NCBI RefSeq assembly: GCF_000425785.1 | Contig: NZ_AUEC01000013.1 | Location: 1 to 64,000 of the forward strand | Direction of reading: 5' to 3' | Source of the DNA: Pseudomonas taiwanensis DSM 21245 | GTDB taxonomy: Bacteria > Pseudomonadota > Gammaproteobacteria > Pseudomonadales > Pseudomonadaceae | DNA length: 64,000 bases | Shown here: in pieces, positions 9,638 to 21,328 of the stretch | How positions within the stretch are numbered: position 1 is the first letter of the stretch | Layout of the letters: the number at the start of each line of letters is the position of its first letter | The notes under the pieces: model-generated | Seen by the model: only the letters and a program-made list of their open reading frames with translations | Told to the model about the DNA's origin: nothing | The model's database searches: none | Translations under genes and position numbers: made by a program

Positions 9638-10393
9638 TTAGCAAGCGTTCAATTTGTTCAAATCGGGATAACTAATCAATACCGCCCGATGCTTCCCGTG
9701 GAACACGAACAGGCTTCCGGCAGCAACTGCAGAAACACTCGTACGCTCGAAAAGGTCAACTAGGTCTTCGGTCGACCCCGCACCGCCACAGGCGATGACT
9801 GGGACGTGAACCTGTGACACAACGCTTTCCACTAGGGCCACATCAAACCCCTTCTGGGTACCATCCCGATCAACCGAGTTTAAGAAGATTTCACCTACAC
9901 CGGCCTTCTCAAGCAGTTGAGCCCACTCAACTGGAGTGCGCTTCATATCTTTCGTGCCGCTCTCGGAATATACCGAATAGCCACCCCAGAAGCCTTTCCG
10001 ACAGTCAATCGAACCGACCACGCTCTGTGAACCAAACTTCTGGGCAACCTGCCGAATAACAGAAAGATCAGCCAAGGCAGCGGTGTTTATCGAAATTTTT
10101 TCGATTCCCAAGGCGAAGAGTTTCTCCGCGTGTTCAAGCGTCTTGATGCCGCCACCATAACAAATCGGCATGAAGCACTCACCAGCCACTTCGGCGATCA
10201 ACTCATAATTCGGCTCACTATTGTTCCTAGAGGCGTCTATATCGAGCAACACCAGCTCATCGACTTCTTTTTCATTAAAGATTCTAACCGCATTAATCGG
10301 ATCACCGACGTATTTCGGATCTTTAAATTTTACAGTCTTGACGAGACCCCGAGCCTTGAGCAACAAACACGGAATTACGCGCCTTCTAATCAT
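9638..10393 (-). CDS. hisF2: HisF-like ammonia-channel subunit HisF2
   Basis: 251 aa (beta/alpha)8 barrel of the HisF family. The N-terminus reads RRVIPCLLLK where biosynthetic HisF has IPCLDV, so the catalytic Asp11 of imidazole-glycerol-phosphate synthase is replaced by Leu, while the second Asp (GSIDCRKG, near 130) is kept. This fits a barrel that conducts ammonia to WbpG and no longer performs the histidine cyclase reaction. Phosphate-binding glycines remain (ACGGAGS, AAGSLF). Start codon overlaps the hisH2 stop (TAATG). It is a paralogue, not the histidine-pathway gene. Confidence 0.92.
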   Translation of the reverse strand: MIRRRVIPCLLLKARGLVKTVKFKDPKYVGDPINAVRIFNEKEVDELVLLDIDASRNNSEPNYELIAEVAGECFMPICYGGGIKTLEHAEKLFALGIEKISINTAALADLSVIRQVAQKFGSQSVVGSIDCRKGFWGGYSVYSESGTKDMKRTPVEWAQLLEKAGVGEIFLNSVDRDGTQKGFDVALVESVVSQVHVPVIACGGAGSTEDLVDLFERTSVSAVAAGSLFVFHGKHRAVLISYPDLNKLNAC

Positions 10394-11001
10394 TAAACAA
10401 GCTCCACAAAGTTCTTGAAAAGCTGCATTCCAAATTTGTGGCTCTTTTCCGGATGAAACTGGAAACCGAAGATATTATCTTTAACTACCGCAGCAGTAAA
10501 CAGCTGCCCATAGTTCGCGCTCAACAACATATTTTCTTTTTGCAACGGAACCATGTAATAACTATGAACAAAATAGAAACGGCTTTTCTCATCAATTCCT
10601 GTGAGTATTGGGTGATTGCCATGGGGAATAACTTCGTTCCAGCCCATGTGTGGAACCTTACGTTCTTCACGCTTTTCGAATCGCACAATATCCATGTCAA
10701 TCCAGCCCAGCCCCGACTCCGTACCCTCCTCGGATCCTTTCCCAAGCATCTGACTTCCGAGGCAGACTCCCATCACCGGCTTGCGCTTTACCAACGCCTG
10801 CTCGTTCAACACATCGATCAACCCACTACGACGAAGGGTCTGCATCCCAGCATCGAATGCCCCTACACCTGGCAATATCAACTTTTCAGCCTGTTCTATT
10901 TCTTCTCGATTATTAGATGCTTTGGCTTTAGCACCAACGCGTTTCAGCATATTCAAGACAGAAGCAATATTGCCTACACCGTAATCAACAACGATGATCA
11001 T
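10393..11001 (-). CDS. hisH2: Glutamine amidotransferase HisH2
   Basis: Class I glutamine amidotransferase of 202 aa. Catalytic Cys lies in MGVCLGSQ (about residue 79) and the His/Glu pair in FQFHPEKS near 182. It hydrolyses glutamine to supply ammonia to HisF2/WbpG for amidino-sugar formation. Start overlaps the wzx stop by 4 bases (ATGA), its stop overlaps hisF2 (TAATG), so the trio is translationally coupled. The genuine histidine-biosynthesis hisH is expected elsewhere on the chromosome. Confidence 0.93.
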   Translation of the reverse strand: MIIVVDYGVGNIASVLNMLKRVGAKAKASNNREEIEQAEKLILPGVGAFDAGMQTLRRSGLIDVLNEQALVKRKPVMGVCLGSQMLGKGSEEGTESGLGWIDMDIVRFEKREERKVPHMGWNEVIPHGNHPILTGIDEKSRFYFVHSYYMVPLQKENMLLSANYGQLFTAAVVKDNIFGFQFHPEKSHKFGMQLFKNFVELV

Positions 11002-12233
11002 TGGGCATCTCCCTTGGCGCTATGGAAGGCCATCCAGAAATAGATGAAATACATGACTGCATACCCGATGGAATAGCACCACAACACCGAGTCCACTGTG
11101 CCCGGCAAGGTGAAGCAGGCTATTGTGAGGCCAAGGAGGCCAAGCTGCCAGATCAAGTCGAGGTTTTGCCGCTGTGCAATATAGATGGTGTAGCTCAGCG
11201 GGCTCACCACAAAACGCATGTAGAATAACGGAATCATCAGCACTGCGTAACGTCCTGACTCCGTCCAAGCCTCACCAAAAATAAATCCAAATGCCCATTC
11301 GCCAAAGCCCCATAGCGCTACAAATGGCGCTAAGGCCAAAAGAGCCAGAAGCTTGAAGGTCTTAAAGAAGATAGTACGGCAGTCCCCCGACTCACGGTAG
11401 TCCCGCGCCGCTTGCTCCTTGAAGACATCGAGCACAGAAGCTGCGAGCAACGAGATCGGTGCGCCCATGACTTTCAAGGTCAATGCAAACCAGCCTGCGC
11501 TTTCCCCACCAAATTTCGACGCGAGCAAGATCACCGGCATCTGGCTGGCAACGGTATTGACAAGGTCGGCAGGAAGCGAAAACTTTGGAAAGTTGAGGTA
11601 CTGAATTGCCACAGCCCTCACCGCTCGCCAAGGAGTAGTGGCACATGCAATGATCAGCGGCCGCCCCACCCAAAGCGCAGCCAAGACAGTGGCTACAACC
11701 ACACCGATGAGTTGCCCATAAACAAGCCCGGAAATCCCTCCCACTGCGTAAAAAGCCGCGACCTGCCCCACAGCAATACTAGCTGCTAAGCTTATCCTCG
11801 CAACACCAAGACGGTTGAACGACTGCTGGTAGGTCAACAATGACAGGACCAGCTTATTTGCTCCTAAACCGAGCGAAACTATTGCCAAAGCTAGCCAATA
11901 ATCACTGACCACCTCAGGAAGTGGGCTTATGAAGTGCCCGGCCAAGGCAACCCCCACGGCAATTACGAGGGAAGTTATCAACGTCAAATTGATCACTAAT
12001 TTCACAACTGCTTGAAAATCTTTCTCAAGACGTGTCGAGAAGATCGCCAACTCATAACGCCCTGTAACAACTACAGCGAATATAGTTGCGAAGGAAAACC
12101 AGACACTGAACGCGCCAATTTCTGTAGGCGTGTACAGTCGGACCAGCAAAAGCATTACGCCGATGGTTATTGCTTGCGCACCAATGGTTCCTACAAGCAC
12201 CCGAGCGACGCGACTGAAGAATGCTGCACTCAT
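10998..12233 (-). CDS. wzx: O-unit flippase Wzx
   Basis: Polysaccharide flippase of the Wzx/MATE-like superfamily, 411 aa from the ATG at 12233, which overlaps the wzy stop by 4 bases; the longer frame upstream lies inside wzy. About twelve hydrophobic helices; N-terminal [15 protein letters not shown] and [14 protein letters not shown] are typical of this flippase family. It moves the undecaprenyl-linked O-unit from the cytoplasmic to the periplasmic face. 411 aa is also the length I recall for PAO1 Wzx. Confidence 0.9.
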   Translation of the reverse strand: MSAAFFSRVARVLVGTIGAQAITIGVMLLLVRLYTPTEIGAFSVWFSFATIFAVVVTGRYELAIFSTRLEKDFQAVVKLVINLTLITSLVIAVGVALAGHFISPLPEVVSDYWLALAIVSLGLGANKLVLSLLTYQQSFNRLGVARISLAASIAVGQVAAFYAVGGISGLVYGQLIGVVVATVLAALWVGRPLIIACATTPWRAVRAVAIQYLNFPKFSLPADLVNTVASQMPVILLASKFGGESAGWFALTLKVMGAPISLLAASVLDVFKEQAARDYRESGDCRTIFFKTFKLLALLALAPFVALWGFGEWAFGFIFGEAWTESGRYAVLMIPLFYMRFVVSPLSYTIYIAQRQNLDLIWQLGLLGLTIACFTLPGTVDSVLWCYSIGYAVMYFIYFWMAFHSAKGDAQ

Positions 12234-13546
12234 GTCCTTGTCCTCCCGAAAATACTGAGTGGCAAGGATATGAAGACCAGAAATAGCACCATCATGCAAA
12301 CCCCTGAACCCAGCAGCACGGTCAACAAGGATTGTTCTAAGATTTTCGTAGCAAACAACAGTGAGACCGGGACCGCTAAAAATGCACCGTACCTAGAAAA
12401 CAAGAAGTTCATAAGCACGACGATTGATGCGACAAACAGCGACTCAACCATAACACCCAAATAACCCATTTGCATGTAGGCGATCGCAAAAAAGTTGACG
12501 TTAGCGTTCATCTCCGGATTTTCGAAAATCTCACTACCCAGTCTGAATGTCAGCGTTTCTGCTTTACCTTCTCCGAACAAGACACCCAATAAAGTATCCC
12601 TATAGTAATTAGGCCCAAACAGCGAAACGAATTGATCAACGGCGCCCAGTAGGGTCGAGGGCACAATAAATGCCCGACGCAATAGGTAATCATTTAAGTA
12701 CGAATAACCCAACACCTCTTGCTCAATAACCCCCATGAGCAATAAACCAAGCAAGGCGCCCACAATCAAAGCAACCTTGACTTGACCAAAACGCCTAAAG
12801 TAAGCCATCAAGGCGTAAATAAGAGCTAACACTATGAATGGATACTTCTGACCAAACGCGCCCCACAGCACCAAAACATTTGCGAGCCCTAAAGCTAGGT
12901 AAAACCACTTCCTCTTGTACACCCCCCATGCAAACAACACAGGAAAGAATGCCTGGGTACCGATTGACGACAGATAACCGTTAGACGATCCGGCTGCGAA
13001 TACCTCTCTAGCGATAGCACGTCGAAAGTACTGCCCCGAAAAATCAAATGAAAAGTAATTAGCGCTCTTTGCACAAATAAACGCCAGCACTAACAAGTTT
13101 ATCCATGCCAACAGCAACAAGACCCGCCGCCCCTGATTTTTTTGCTGTGTGATCTCCACAGGACGAAATCTGAGCTTGTTGGCGACCCCAATTGTTAGAA
13201 TCCCTAATGCGACGGCCAAGGCTACACCCGACCAGGGATTGGCAGAAGGTGAGAATGCATTACCTCCCGTCAACACCAAAGCGTGAGGAACGAGAATCAC
13301 CACCAGCAAGGTCACGAGCAGATCACCCGGCCGACGCACCTCTCTACCGCATAGCAGAGCGCAGATAAGCGCTAAAAATACTAAATATACAAAAAAACCA
13401 AAGTCGACCGTTTTCTCCGCCGCCCCCATATACTCATACAGAGAAAAGATATAACTATTGTTCACCCATGTAATAACGCAAAAGTAGGCAAAGAACAATA
13501 GAGTGTTCTGCAGGATCGACCTATCAACTCGGGTAAGTATGTACAT
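12230..13546 (-). CDS. wzy: O-antigen polymerase Wzy
   Basis: Very hydrophobic protein of 438 aa with about a dozen membrane segments and a large periplasmic loop (roughly residues 280-350). Wzy proteins share little sequence; the call rests on topology, length equal to PAO1 Wzy as I know it, and position between wbpE and wzx. It polymerises O-units on undecaprenyl pyrophosphate in the periplasm. The coding sequence is noticeably more A/T-rich than housekeeping genes to the right, common for wzy/wzx. Three bases separate it from wbpE. Confidence 0.82.
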   Translation of the reverse strand: MYILTRVDRSILQNTLLFFAYFCVITWVNNSYIFSLYEYMGAAEKTVDFGFFVYLVFLALICALLCGREVRRPGDLLVTLLVVILVPHALVLTGGNAFSPSANPWSGVALAVALGILTIGVANKLRFRPVEITQQKNQGRRVLLLLAWINLLVLAFICAKSANYFSFDFSGQYFRRAIAREVFAAGSSNGYLSSIGTQAFFPVLFAWGVYKRKWFYLALGLANVLVLWGAFGQKYPFIVLALIYALMAYFRRFGQVKVALIVGALLGLLLMGVIEQEVLGYSYLNDYLLRRAFIVPSTLLGAVDQFVSLFGPNYYRDTLLGVLFGEGKAETLTFRLGSEIFENPEMNANVNFFAIAYMQMGYLGVMVESLFVASIVVLMNFLFSRYGAFLAVPVSLLFATKILEQSLLTVLLGSGVCMMVLFLVFISLPLSIFGRTRT

Positions 13547-13549
13547 CCG

Positions 13550-14632
13550 TTAGCTCGTCAATACAGCACAGATAGTATCAATGGCAGCCGAATCCAAATA
13601 AGCATGCATTGGCAAACTCATAACCTGAGTGGCAACCCTGTCACCAACCGGCAGCACCGACTGCTCATTCGCTACTGCTGGTTGCTTGTTCAATGGAATG
13701 GGATAGTGCACAGCTGTTGGAATACCGGCATCTTTCAGCTTAGCTTGAAGTGCGTCCCGATCATCAACCCTCACTGTGTATTGGGCATATGCACTTACAT
13801 TACCCTCCTCGATAAAGGGGGTGCTATTAACACCAGCAAGCTTCAAGGCGACATCATACCACCCCGCCACCTTCTGCCGGAGTGTAATTTCCTCTTCAAA
13901 TATATCAAGTTTTGGCAATAAAATTGCCGCTTGCAGCGTATCAAGGCGACTATTTACACCTACTCGAATGTGATGATAGCGACGATCTTGTCCATGACGA
14001 GCGATCTGGCGAAGGGCCGTGGCCAACTCATCATCGTTTGTAAAGATAGCGCCACCATCCCCATAGCAACCCAATGGTTTGCTCGGGAAGAAACTGGTGC
14101 AGGAAATAGTAGTGAGGTTGCAAGAGCGCTTACCTTTGTAGGACGCACCAAAGCTCTGTGCCGCGTCTTCAATGACCGGTATTCCGTACTTTGCAGCAAT
14201 GGCATTGATTGCATCAAAGTCAGCGCACTGACCATACAACGACACGGGAATAATCGCTTTAGTGCGCGGGGTGATTGCCGCTTCCAGCAATTGCGGATCA
14301 AGATTATAAGTGCGGGGATCAATATCGACGTAAATCGGCTTGGCACCCAGCAGCGCGACGGTCTCAGCAGTGGCGATATAGGTGAAGCCTGGCGTGATGA
14401 CTTCGTCCCCCGGGCCGATCCCAAGCGCCATCTGAGCAATCTGCAGGGCATCCGTGCCGTTTGCACAGGTGATGCAATACTTCGCGCCGACAAATGCCGC
14501 CAATCGATCCTCCAACTCGGCTACTTCTGGGCCAAGAATGTACTGGCCGTGGCTCAGCACGCGCTGTATACCGGCGTCAATTTTGTCTTTGATTCGCGCT
14601 TGCTGGCTTTTCAGGTCAATGAATTCAATCAT
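13550..14632 (-). CDS. wbpE: UDP-2-acetamido-3-keto-sugar 3-aminotransferase WbpE
   Basis: DegT/DnrJ/EryC1 aminotransferase, 360 aa from the ATG at 14632 (a TTG two codons upstream is less likely). Hallmarks: GPEVAELED, CANGTDALQIA near residue 60, EDAAQSFGA near 155, and the PLP lysine in FFPSKPLGCYGDGGA near 185. It transfers an amino group to C3 of the 3-keto-GlcNAcA nucleotide made by WbpB, giving UDP-GlcNAc3NA, then acetylated by WbpD. Start is separated from the wbpD stop by only 2 bases. Confidence 0.93.
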   Translation of the reverse strand: MIEFIDLKSQQARIKDKIDAGIQRVLSHGQYILGPEVAELEDRLAAFVGAKYCITCANGTDALQIAQMALGIGPGDEVITPGFTYIATAETVALLGAKPIYVDIDPRTYNLDPQLLEAAITPRTKAIIPVSLYGQCADFDAINAIAAKYGIPVIEDAAQSFGASYKGKRSCNLTTISCTSFFPSKPLGCYGDGGAIFTNDDELATALRQIARHGQDRRYHHIRVGVNSRLDTLQAAILLPKLDIFEEEITLRQKVAGWYDVALKLAGVNSTPFIEEGNVSAYAQYTVRVDDRDALQAKLKDAGIPTAVHYPIPLNKQPAVANEQSVLPVGDRVATQVMSLPMHAYLDSAAIDTICAVLTS

Positions 14633-14634
14633 GG

Positions 14635-15210
14635 TCAAGCATCCACCTTATTCAGTGTACTTTCGATCAAAATGTAGCGTGCGCCAGTATGTGAGCAAAT
14701 GGCCTCGCCCTTCTCATCCAGTTGCAGTTGCTCACCAAACTCGCTCATCCACCCGATCTGCCGAGCCGGAACTCCGACCATCAGGGCATAAGCCGGTACG
14801 TCCTTGTTGATCACTGCACCGGCCCCCACAAAAGCGTACTCGCCAATTGTCACACCGCAAACGATGGTGCAGTTTGCACCCAGAGTCGCTCCCCGCTTGA
14901 CCAAGGTATTGCGATACTGATCCTTGCGTTCAATCAGAGAGCGGGGATTGTAGACGTTGGTAAACACCATGCTAGGCCCACAGAACACGCCCTCCTCCAG
15001 AGTCACGTTGTCGTAAACCGAGACATTGTTCTGAACCTTGCAGCGATCCCCAATGACGACTTTGTTACCCACGAACACGTTCTGCCCGAGGGAAACACCG
15101 GCGCCAATTCGAGCACCGGCGCACACGTGCACAAAGTGCCAGACTCTGGAATCGTTACCAATCTGCGCGCCCTCGTCCACGATTGCGCTTGGGTGCTGAT
15201 AGTAATTCAT
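14635..15210 (-). CDS. wbpD: UDP-3-amino-GlcNAcA N-acetyltransferase WbpD
   Basis: 191 aa left-handed beta-helix acetyltransferase. Hexapeptide repeats run through most of it ([33 protein letters not shown]), with a catalytic-type His in the N-terminal third. It acetylates the C3 amine from WbpE using acetyl-CoA. The start overlaps the wbpC stop by 4 bases. In PAO1 the same wbpC-D-E order occurs. Confidence 0.93.
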   Translation of the reverse strand: MNYYQHPSAIVDEGAQIGNDSRVWHFVHVCAGARIGAGVSLGQNVFVGNKVVIGDRCKVQNNVSVYDNVTLEEGVFCGPSMVFTNVYNPRSLIERKDQYRNTLVKRGATLGANCTIVCGVTIGEYAFVGAGAVINKDVPAYALMVGVPARQIGWMSEFGEQLQLDEKGEAICSHTGARYILIESTLNKVDA

Positions 15211-17171
15211 GGCTTGAGACTCACACTGGATTGAGGTTGATCGAACGCACGCTGCAACGCTCCTGCCGCGAAATATCCATACCGACGAGCTCCGAGCTCG
15301 TTCAGGTGGTGGCTATCTCGGTAGATGAGCTGACCATCCTGATAAGGAGCAGCAGCAAAGAAGCTGCTTGTAGAGAAGTCCAAGTACTGCACACCAGGAA
15401 TACCCTTTGCGATGGCTTCGACCTGGCGATTGGCTTCAGACCATTCGCGATTAAATGCCAACGGCGCAGCTAGCCCGATTTCGGTGAACCGGCGCACTCT
15501 CTGTACATTGGACTCGAACATTGGAATCTGGGCTAGCACGACGATCTGTTTGCCAGCATCGGCAGCACTCTGCAAAAAATCGCGCAAAGCCTCCACAAAA
15601 ACGGGACTCTGCATCTGATACTGCCACATGCCTGCAACGATCAACTTTTTCATTTGCGGCATTATCTGGGCGACTGCAGTCATCTGCGCACGGCACGGCT
15701 TCTGTGCCCAGCCCGGAAGGCGCTGCACATCAAAACCTGGAATCGGGACACAGCTGCTGCCTGTGAGCACCCGGTAAGCGATTCCCTGCTCATTGCCAGC
15801 AACATCGAAAAAGTAGTTCAACTGAGCGGCATGGCTGTCGCCAATTACAAGGACCGAGGCAGGTGCATCAGCCGCCCCGCGCTTGCACTCACCCACCTGA
15901 ATTCCATGGCAAATCGACTCTGACGCGGCATACCGCGTCAGTTCCAACGGTAATGGTGAAACCAGCGATCCATTAATCTGCCGCCCACCCCAAGCGACTA
16001 GCAACACTGCACTTCCCGCCAATACCCACCTCGGCACCTGCCGAAGCGTCATGGGAGAGGATCTGACTGGTATCTCTACGTAACGGTACGACAGCCACGC
16101 CAACGCTAGCGAACAGCAGGCGAACACCAGTAGACCTGCGCTAGTCAATTCATACTGGCCTGTGTAATAGCGCACGAGCGCCAGCACTGGCCAATGCCAA
16201 AGGTAGAGGGAATAGGAAATTCCGCCAATCCAAACCATTAGCGGTGTGGAAAGGAGAGCGCTGACCGGGCCGCGTCGAGCAGCGATAACCAGGCCTGCTC
16301 CCAGACAGGGCAGAATCGACCAGAACCCCGGAAACGCTTGCCTTTCGATCATAGTGAACGACAGTGCAAGCAGTATCGCCCCCAAGACACCTAGCGCAGA
16401 GGACACCTGTGGATTCAAGCGCCGATTGCACATCACCAGTGCAACGACGGCACCAACCATGAACTCCGGTATACGGGCAATGAGCGAGAAATACAGGAAG
16501 TCGTGTTTGTCTTCCAATGTGCGGAATCCACTCCAGGCAAACAAACCAAGGGCCAAAATGGTGAAGACAGGCAACCGCAAGCCCTTAGGCAAGCAAATGA
16601 CCAGTAATGGGAAGAACAGATAGAACTGCATCTCGATGGCCAACGACCAAGTATGCAGCAGCGGCAACTCATCAGCCTTTGGCGCGAAATAACTGCCGAA
16701 GTCAGCAAAATAATGATTACTGAAAAACAGGCTCGCCGACTTGAGGCTATTTCGGAAAAACTCAAAGTCATCGGGTAGGAACAATATCGCCGAAACCATG
16801 CAGACGATTGTTAGCATGACAAAGTAAGCGGGCAAAATTCGCTTAATTCGGCTCAAATAGAAAGCGCCAAGTTCAACCTTTATAGCGCGCTCGGTCAATA
16901 ACGCGGTAATGATGAAACCTGAGATGACGAAGAAGACATCAACACCGACAAAGCCAGCCTTCATCCAACCACTGTTGGTATGGTAAGCCAGCACCGCCAG
17001 TACCGCGATCGCACGCAATCCCTGTACATCGAGCCTGATGCCGTGTTGTGCTTCAGTGGCAGGCACTCCACCTAGCCTATTGGAATTATCGTTCGACACG
17101 CGAATTTGCGACCCTGCAGAAAACAATAAATAACGGGCGACGGGGAACGCCACCCGTTTTCTTCCCCTCAT
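15207..17171 (-). CDS. wbpC: O-antigen acyltransferase WbpC (OafA type)
   Basis: Two-domain protein of 654 aa from the ATG at 17171, which abuts the wbpB stop. A GTG at 17099 would give 630 aa, nearer the size I recall for WbpC, and may be the true start. Residues about 40-390 form an acyltransferase-3 membrane domain ([49 protein letters not shown]). Residues about 430-640 form a periplasmic SGNH domain with VIGDSHAAQ and a C-terminal DSHHLNELG. Such proteins O-acetylate surface polysaccharide sugars. The substrate is inferred; the amide N-acetylation in the pathway is covered by WbpD. Confidence 0.85.
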   Translation of the reverse strand: MRGRKRVAFPVARYLLFSAGSQIRVSNDNSNRLGGVPATEAQHGIRLDVQGLRAIAVLAVLAYHTNSGWMKAGFVGVDVFFVISGFIITALLTERAIKVELGAFYLSRIKRILPAYFVMLTIVCMVSAILFLPDDFEFFRNSLKSASLFFSNHYFADFGSYFAPKADELPLLHTWSLAIEMQFYLFFPLLVICLPKGLRLPVFTILALGLFAWSGFRTLEDKHDFLYFSLIARIPEFMVGAVVALVMCNRRLNPQVSSALGVLGAILLALSFTMIERQAFPGFWSILPCLGAGLVIAARRGPVSALLSTPLMVWIGGISYSLYLWHWPVLALVRYYTGQYELTSAGLLVFACCSLALAWLSYRYVEIPVRSSPMTLRQVPRWVLAGSAVLLVAWGGRQINGSLVSPLPLELTRYAASESICHGIQVGECKRGAADAPASVLVIGDSHAAQLNYFFDVAGNEQGIAYRVLTGSSCVPIPGFDVQRLPGWAQKPCRAQMTAVAQIMPQMKKLIVAGMWQYQMQSPVFVEALRDFLQSAADAGKQIVVLAQIPMFESNVQRVRRFTEIGLAAPLAFNREWSEANRQVEAIAKGIPGVQYLDFSTSSFFAAAPYQDGQLIYRDSHHLNELGARRYGYFAAGALQRAFDQPQSSVSLKP

Positions 17172-18176
<1,005 letters not shown>

Positions 18177-18197
18177 TCAATTTGCTGGCGACGCCAA

Positions 18198-19508
18198 TCA
18201 GGCCTTGATGATGTGAGCGGTCGGCGTACGGTACTTGCCGCGGCTATCCACGATCAACTTGGCCTTGGATTCGATCAGAGCGTAATCGAACTTGTCGTGG
18301 TCGGTGGCAAGCACCACAGCATCGAAGCTAGCCAGGTTCTCGGCGGTGAGTGGCTCGCTGCTCAGCTCGAAATGATGCTCACGCATTTTCGGGAAGACCG
18401 GTACGTGCGGGTCGCTGTAGGCAACCACGCCACCTTTTGCCTCGATCAATTCCATGATCTCAACCGACGGCGACTCACGCATGTCATCGACGTTCTTCTT
18501 GTAGGCGATGCCCAAGACCAAAACTCGGCTGCCTTTGAGCGCTTTGCCGGTCTCGTTCAGGCCATCCATCAATTTGCCCAGTACGTACTCAGGCATCGCT
18601 TGGTTGACTTCACCGGACAATTCGATGAAACGTGTATGCAGGCCGTATTCGCGAGCCTTCCAGGTCAGATAAAAGGGGTCGATCGGGATGCAGTGGCCAC
18701 CCAGACCTGGGCCTGGGTAGTACGGTGTGAAACCGAACGGTTTGGTCGCTGCGGCATCAACCACTTCGAAGATATCGATGCCCATACGGTCAGCGACGAT
18801 TTTCATCTCGTTGACCAGACCAATGTTGACTGCGCGGTGGATGTTTTCCAGCAGCTTGGTCATCTCGGCAGCCTTGGTGGAGCTAACTGGAACTACCTGA
18901 TCAATTGCTTGCTCGTACAGGGCAATACCCACATCGAGGCACTTCGGCGTGTGGCCACCAATGACTTTGGGAATGGTACGGGTCTCGAAATTCGGGTTGC
19001 CCGGGTCTTCGCGTTCAGGTGAATAGACCAGGAAAATATTTTCACCCACCACCAAGCCGCCTTCCTGCACTCGAGGCAGCAACTCTTCTTCGGTGGTGCC
19101 GGGGTAAGTCGTACTCTCCAGCGAGACCACCTGGCCGGCGCGCAGGTAGGGCTTGAGCGCATCGGTGGTGTTGATCACGAAGCTCATGTCCGGCTCGCGA
19201 TACTTGTTGAGCGGCGTAGGTACACACAGAATCAGCGCGTCACATTCACTGGCACGCTTGAAATCGACAGTAGCCTCGAAGCCGGACTCACGAGCTTTGG
19301 CGATGCTGGCGGCGGGAATGTGCTCGATATAACTCTCGCCAAGATTCAACTTCTTGACCTTGGTGTCATCAATGTCGATACCCAGGACATTGAAACCGAT
19401 GGCGTTATAACGCAGCATCAGTGGCAGCCCGACATAACCGAGGCCCACGATACCAATCAAGGCCTGCCGGCTTTTGAACTTCTCTACCACCGCATTCATA
19501 TCTGTCAT
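18198..19508 (-). CDS. wbpA: UDP-N-acetylglucosamine 6-dehydrogenase WbpA
   Basis: UDP-sugar dehydrogenase, 436 aa from the ATG at 19508, chosen because AAGGTGAG lies just upstream; a TTG at 19517 would extend it by 3 residues. [13 protein letters not shown] binds NAD; the catalytic Cys lies in [11 protein letters not shown] near residue 270; [15 protein letters not shown] near 325 is typical of the C-terminal domain. It oxidises UDP-GlcNAc to UDP-GlcNAcA in two steps and is the first enzyme for the mannuronic-acid-type donor. A gap of 299 bases, with no gene visible, separates it from the upstream Wzz-like gene. Confidence 0.94.
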   Translation of the reverse strand: MTDMNAVVEKFKSRQALIGIVGLGYVGLPLMLRYNAIGFNVLGIDIDDTKVKKLNLGESYIEHIPAASIAKARESGFEATVDFKRASECDALILCVPTPLNKYREPDMSFVINTTDALKPYLRAGQVVSLESTTYPGTTEEELLPRVQEGGLVVGENIFLVYSPEREDPGNPNFETRTIPKVIGGHTPKCLDVGIALYEQAIDQVVPVSSTKAAEMTKLLENIHRAVNIGLVNEMKIVADRMGIDIFEVVDAAATKPFGFTPYYPGPGLGGHCIPIDPFYLTWKAREYGLHTRFIELSGEVNQAMPEYVLGKLMDGLNETGKALKGSRVLVLGIAYKKNVDDMRESPSVEIMELIEAKGGVVAYSDPHVPVFPKMREHHFELSSEPLTAENLASFDAVVLATDHDKFDYALIESKAKLIVDSRGKYRTPTAHIIKA

Positions 19509-19807
19509 GCTTTCCAACTCACCTTGAATTTACCTGCCCGTTTCCAGGACTGCATAGCGATTATTGAACCTTCATCGATTCATTCGTCAGTCGAGTGAAT
19601 CCATTCCACGAAAACTTGCTGTCGCATTAACGAAAAAAGCGCTTGCCCATTTCGCTTGGGGTACTGCCTGGCGGCTGCCAACAATGAAAGGCGCCTTAAT
19701 CATAGGGGGTTCGCCATTGGCGATCCATCAGAGTTTTCCAGAGTTCTCGGATAGCCGAAATAGCATCAAATTAACATCACGCGCCCTACCTGAAGCTAGG
19801 TGCGGAC

Positions 19808-21160
19808 CTAGGCAAGGCGAGCGCCGTTGACAGCCCCCTCCTCCCCTGCTGAAACGCGCTGAACAGAGCCTTCAATCTCTAGAACTCGCATCTGCCGCAG
19901 ATGATCCTTGAAAGCACCTCGCACTAGCGCAATGAACGCTCCAAGCACCAGACCAGCGATGAGCGCAACAAGAACGATCACGCCTTTTCGCGGCTTCACA
20001 GGCTTACTCGATTCCACTGCGCGCTGGTCAATACTCACCAAATGCAGACCGTCCAGCTTGGTGTCGATAGCCTGCAAGCGCGCGCGCTCGACGCGGAGCG
20101 CCTCGATACCCTCAAGGAACGCTGCTTCGTTTTCCCTGGCTCTGAGCATCTGCACTTTGCGATTGGTCGACAGCATCACCAGTTCTTTTCGGATCTGGGC
20201 AATTCGCGGCTCCACGAAATCATCCGATGTTCGTTTTCGTAAGGTGTTGCGCTCAGCTTCAAGCACGTCAGTTCCCAAGAAGTACAACGGCGTCTGCTGA
20301 CTGCTGACCTCGGTACGAATGATATTTCCGCCACCCACTGCCCCATCTGCCATCAAAGAAGGCGTGGAAGGCTTTTTTAACCCTAGGCTTCGAGCAATGC
20401 TGATGGCCTCTTCAAGCTGCGCCAGACGCGCCTCCCGACGCAACTTCAATTGAACACGTAATGCCTTGAGCTCATCGTTCAGCTCCGCTCGCTTGATTGC
20501 ATCGGCCTCTTCAAGGCGGGCAATCCGGCCTTCCTTACCTGCTTGATACTCTGAAACTGCCGCGTTCAATTGCATCTCTGTCTCGGCCATGCGGTTGGCC
20601 AGAATCAGCTGAAAATCTTTTGATAATTGAACACGCTCTCGCTCGATCGCGAAATCAACGAAATCATTCAGGATACCCGCACCATCAACACCCTTCTCGT
20701 AGCGCATCTTCAACCCGACGTAGGCGCTCAGAAGGTCAGCCTTCTTCGGGTCCGGCTGCATCAAGGTGAGGGCACCTCTGTTGAAGTCCTCGAATGCCTG
20801 CTCAAGGCTTTCCCCTTCATTTTGGAAAGCATCGATCAAATCGGGCCTGGATCGGAAAAAGTCCAGCCGAGCATTATAGGAATCAAATGTCGCCCCAACC
20901 CTTTTCAGGGCTTCAGCGGGTGGCAACGAATAAATGTTTGAGCGGTTCAGAGCGTCCAGCTGATTGATAGCAACCGGACGCAATATGGTGGACGCTTCAT
21001 AGACGGGTGTAACGAGATAGGCATAACTCACACCGATGAGAGCCCCCAACAGCGCCATGCCAATGACGAGCACTCGCCGGCGCCAAACACTGTGAACAAG
21101 CTTGAAAAGATCGATTTCGCTAGGGGCTGCAGTGGAGTGGACTCGGGTGACACTGTTCAC
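19808..21160 (-). CDS. Second Wzz-family chain-length protein (Wzz2-like)
   Basis: 450 aa polysaccharide co-polymerase. It has an N-terminal membrane helix (about residues 33-53), a long periplasmic region with extended coiled-coil character (roughly 195-390), and a C-terminal helix preceded by a proline-rich segment (SSKPVKPRKGVIVLV, near 390). The longer periplasmic part resembles P. aeruginosa Wzz2 (about 441 aa) and FepE-type regulators giving very long chains. In PAO1 wzz2 is unlinked to the O-antigen cluster; here it sits between wzz and wbpA. The start is a GTG without a strong ribosome site. The gap on its upstream side (21161-21328) holds no gene. Confidence 0.87.
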   Translation of the reverse strand: MNSVTRVHSTAAPSEIDLFKLVHSVWRRRVLVIGMALLGALIGVSYAYLVTPVYEASTILRPVAINQLDALNRSNIYSLPPAEALKRVGATFDSYNARLDFFRSRPDLIDAFQNEGESLEQAFEDFNRGALTLMQPDPKKADLLSAYVGLKMRYEKGVDGAGILNDFVDFAIERERVQLSKDFQLILANRMAETEMQLNAAVSEYQAGKEGRIARLEEADAIKRAELNDELKALRVQLKLRREARLAQLEEAISIARSLGLKKPSTPSLMADGAVGGGNIIRTEVSSQQTPLYFLGTDVLEAERNTLRKRTSDDFVEPRIAQIRKELVMLSTNRKVQMLRARENEAAFLEGIEALRVERARLQAIDTKLDGLHLVSIDQRAVESSKPVKPRKGVIVLVALIAGLVLGAFIALVRGAFKDHLRQMRVLEIEGSVQRVSAGEEGAVNGARLA

Positions 21161-21328
21161 ATTCTTTGCCTGTGTTCAAACGGTGGTTTCACCTAGACAG
21201 GCAGATCTGATCAGCGCGTCGTGCTCGCTCTTACAGCTTTCCATGTCATCGGCAACGAATATGGCATTGTTACACCTAACGCAATAGACGACAACGGCCT
21301 GCGATCCTTTCTGGCTGGATAAGTTCCC

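Noticed and set aside
9638..11001. Histidine biosynthesis hisH-hisF operon
   Set aside because: Located in the O-antigen operon next to wbpG, and HisF lacks the catalytic Asp11.
19509..19807. RfaH/ops or JUMPstart element before wbpA
   Set aside because: Only a partial GGTAGGGCGCGTG-like string on the minus strand; the GGCGGTAG core is absent.
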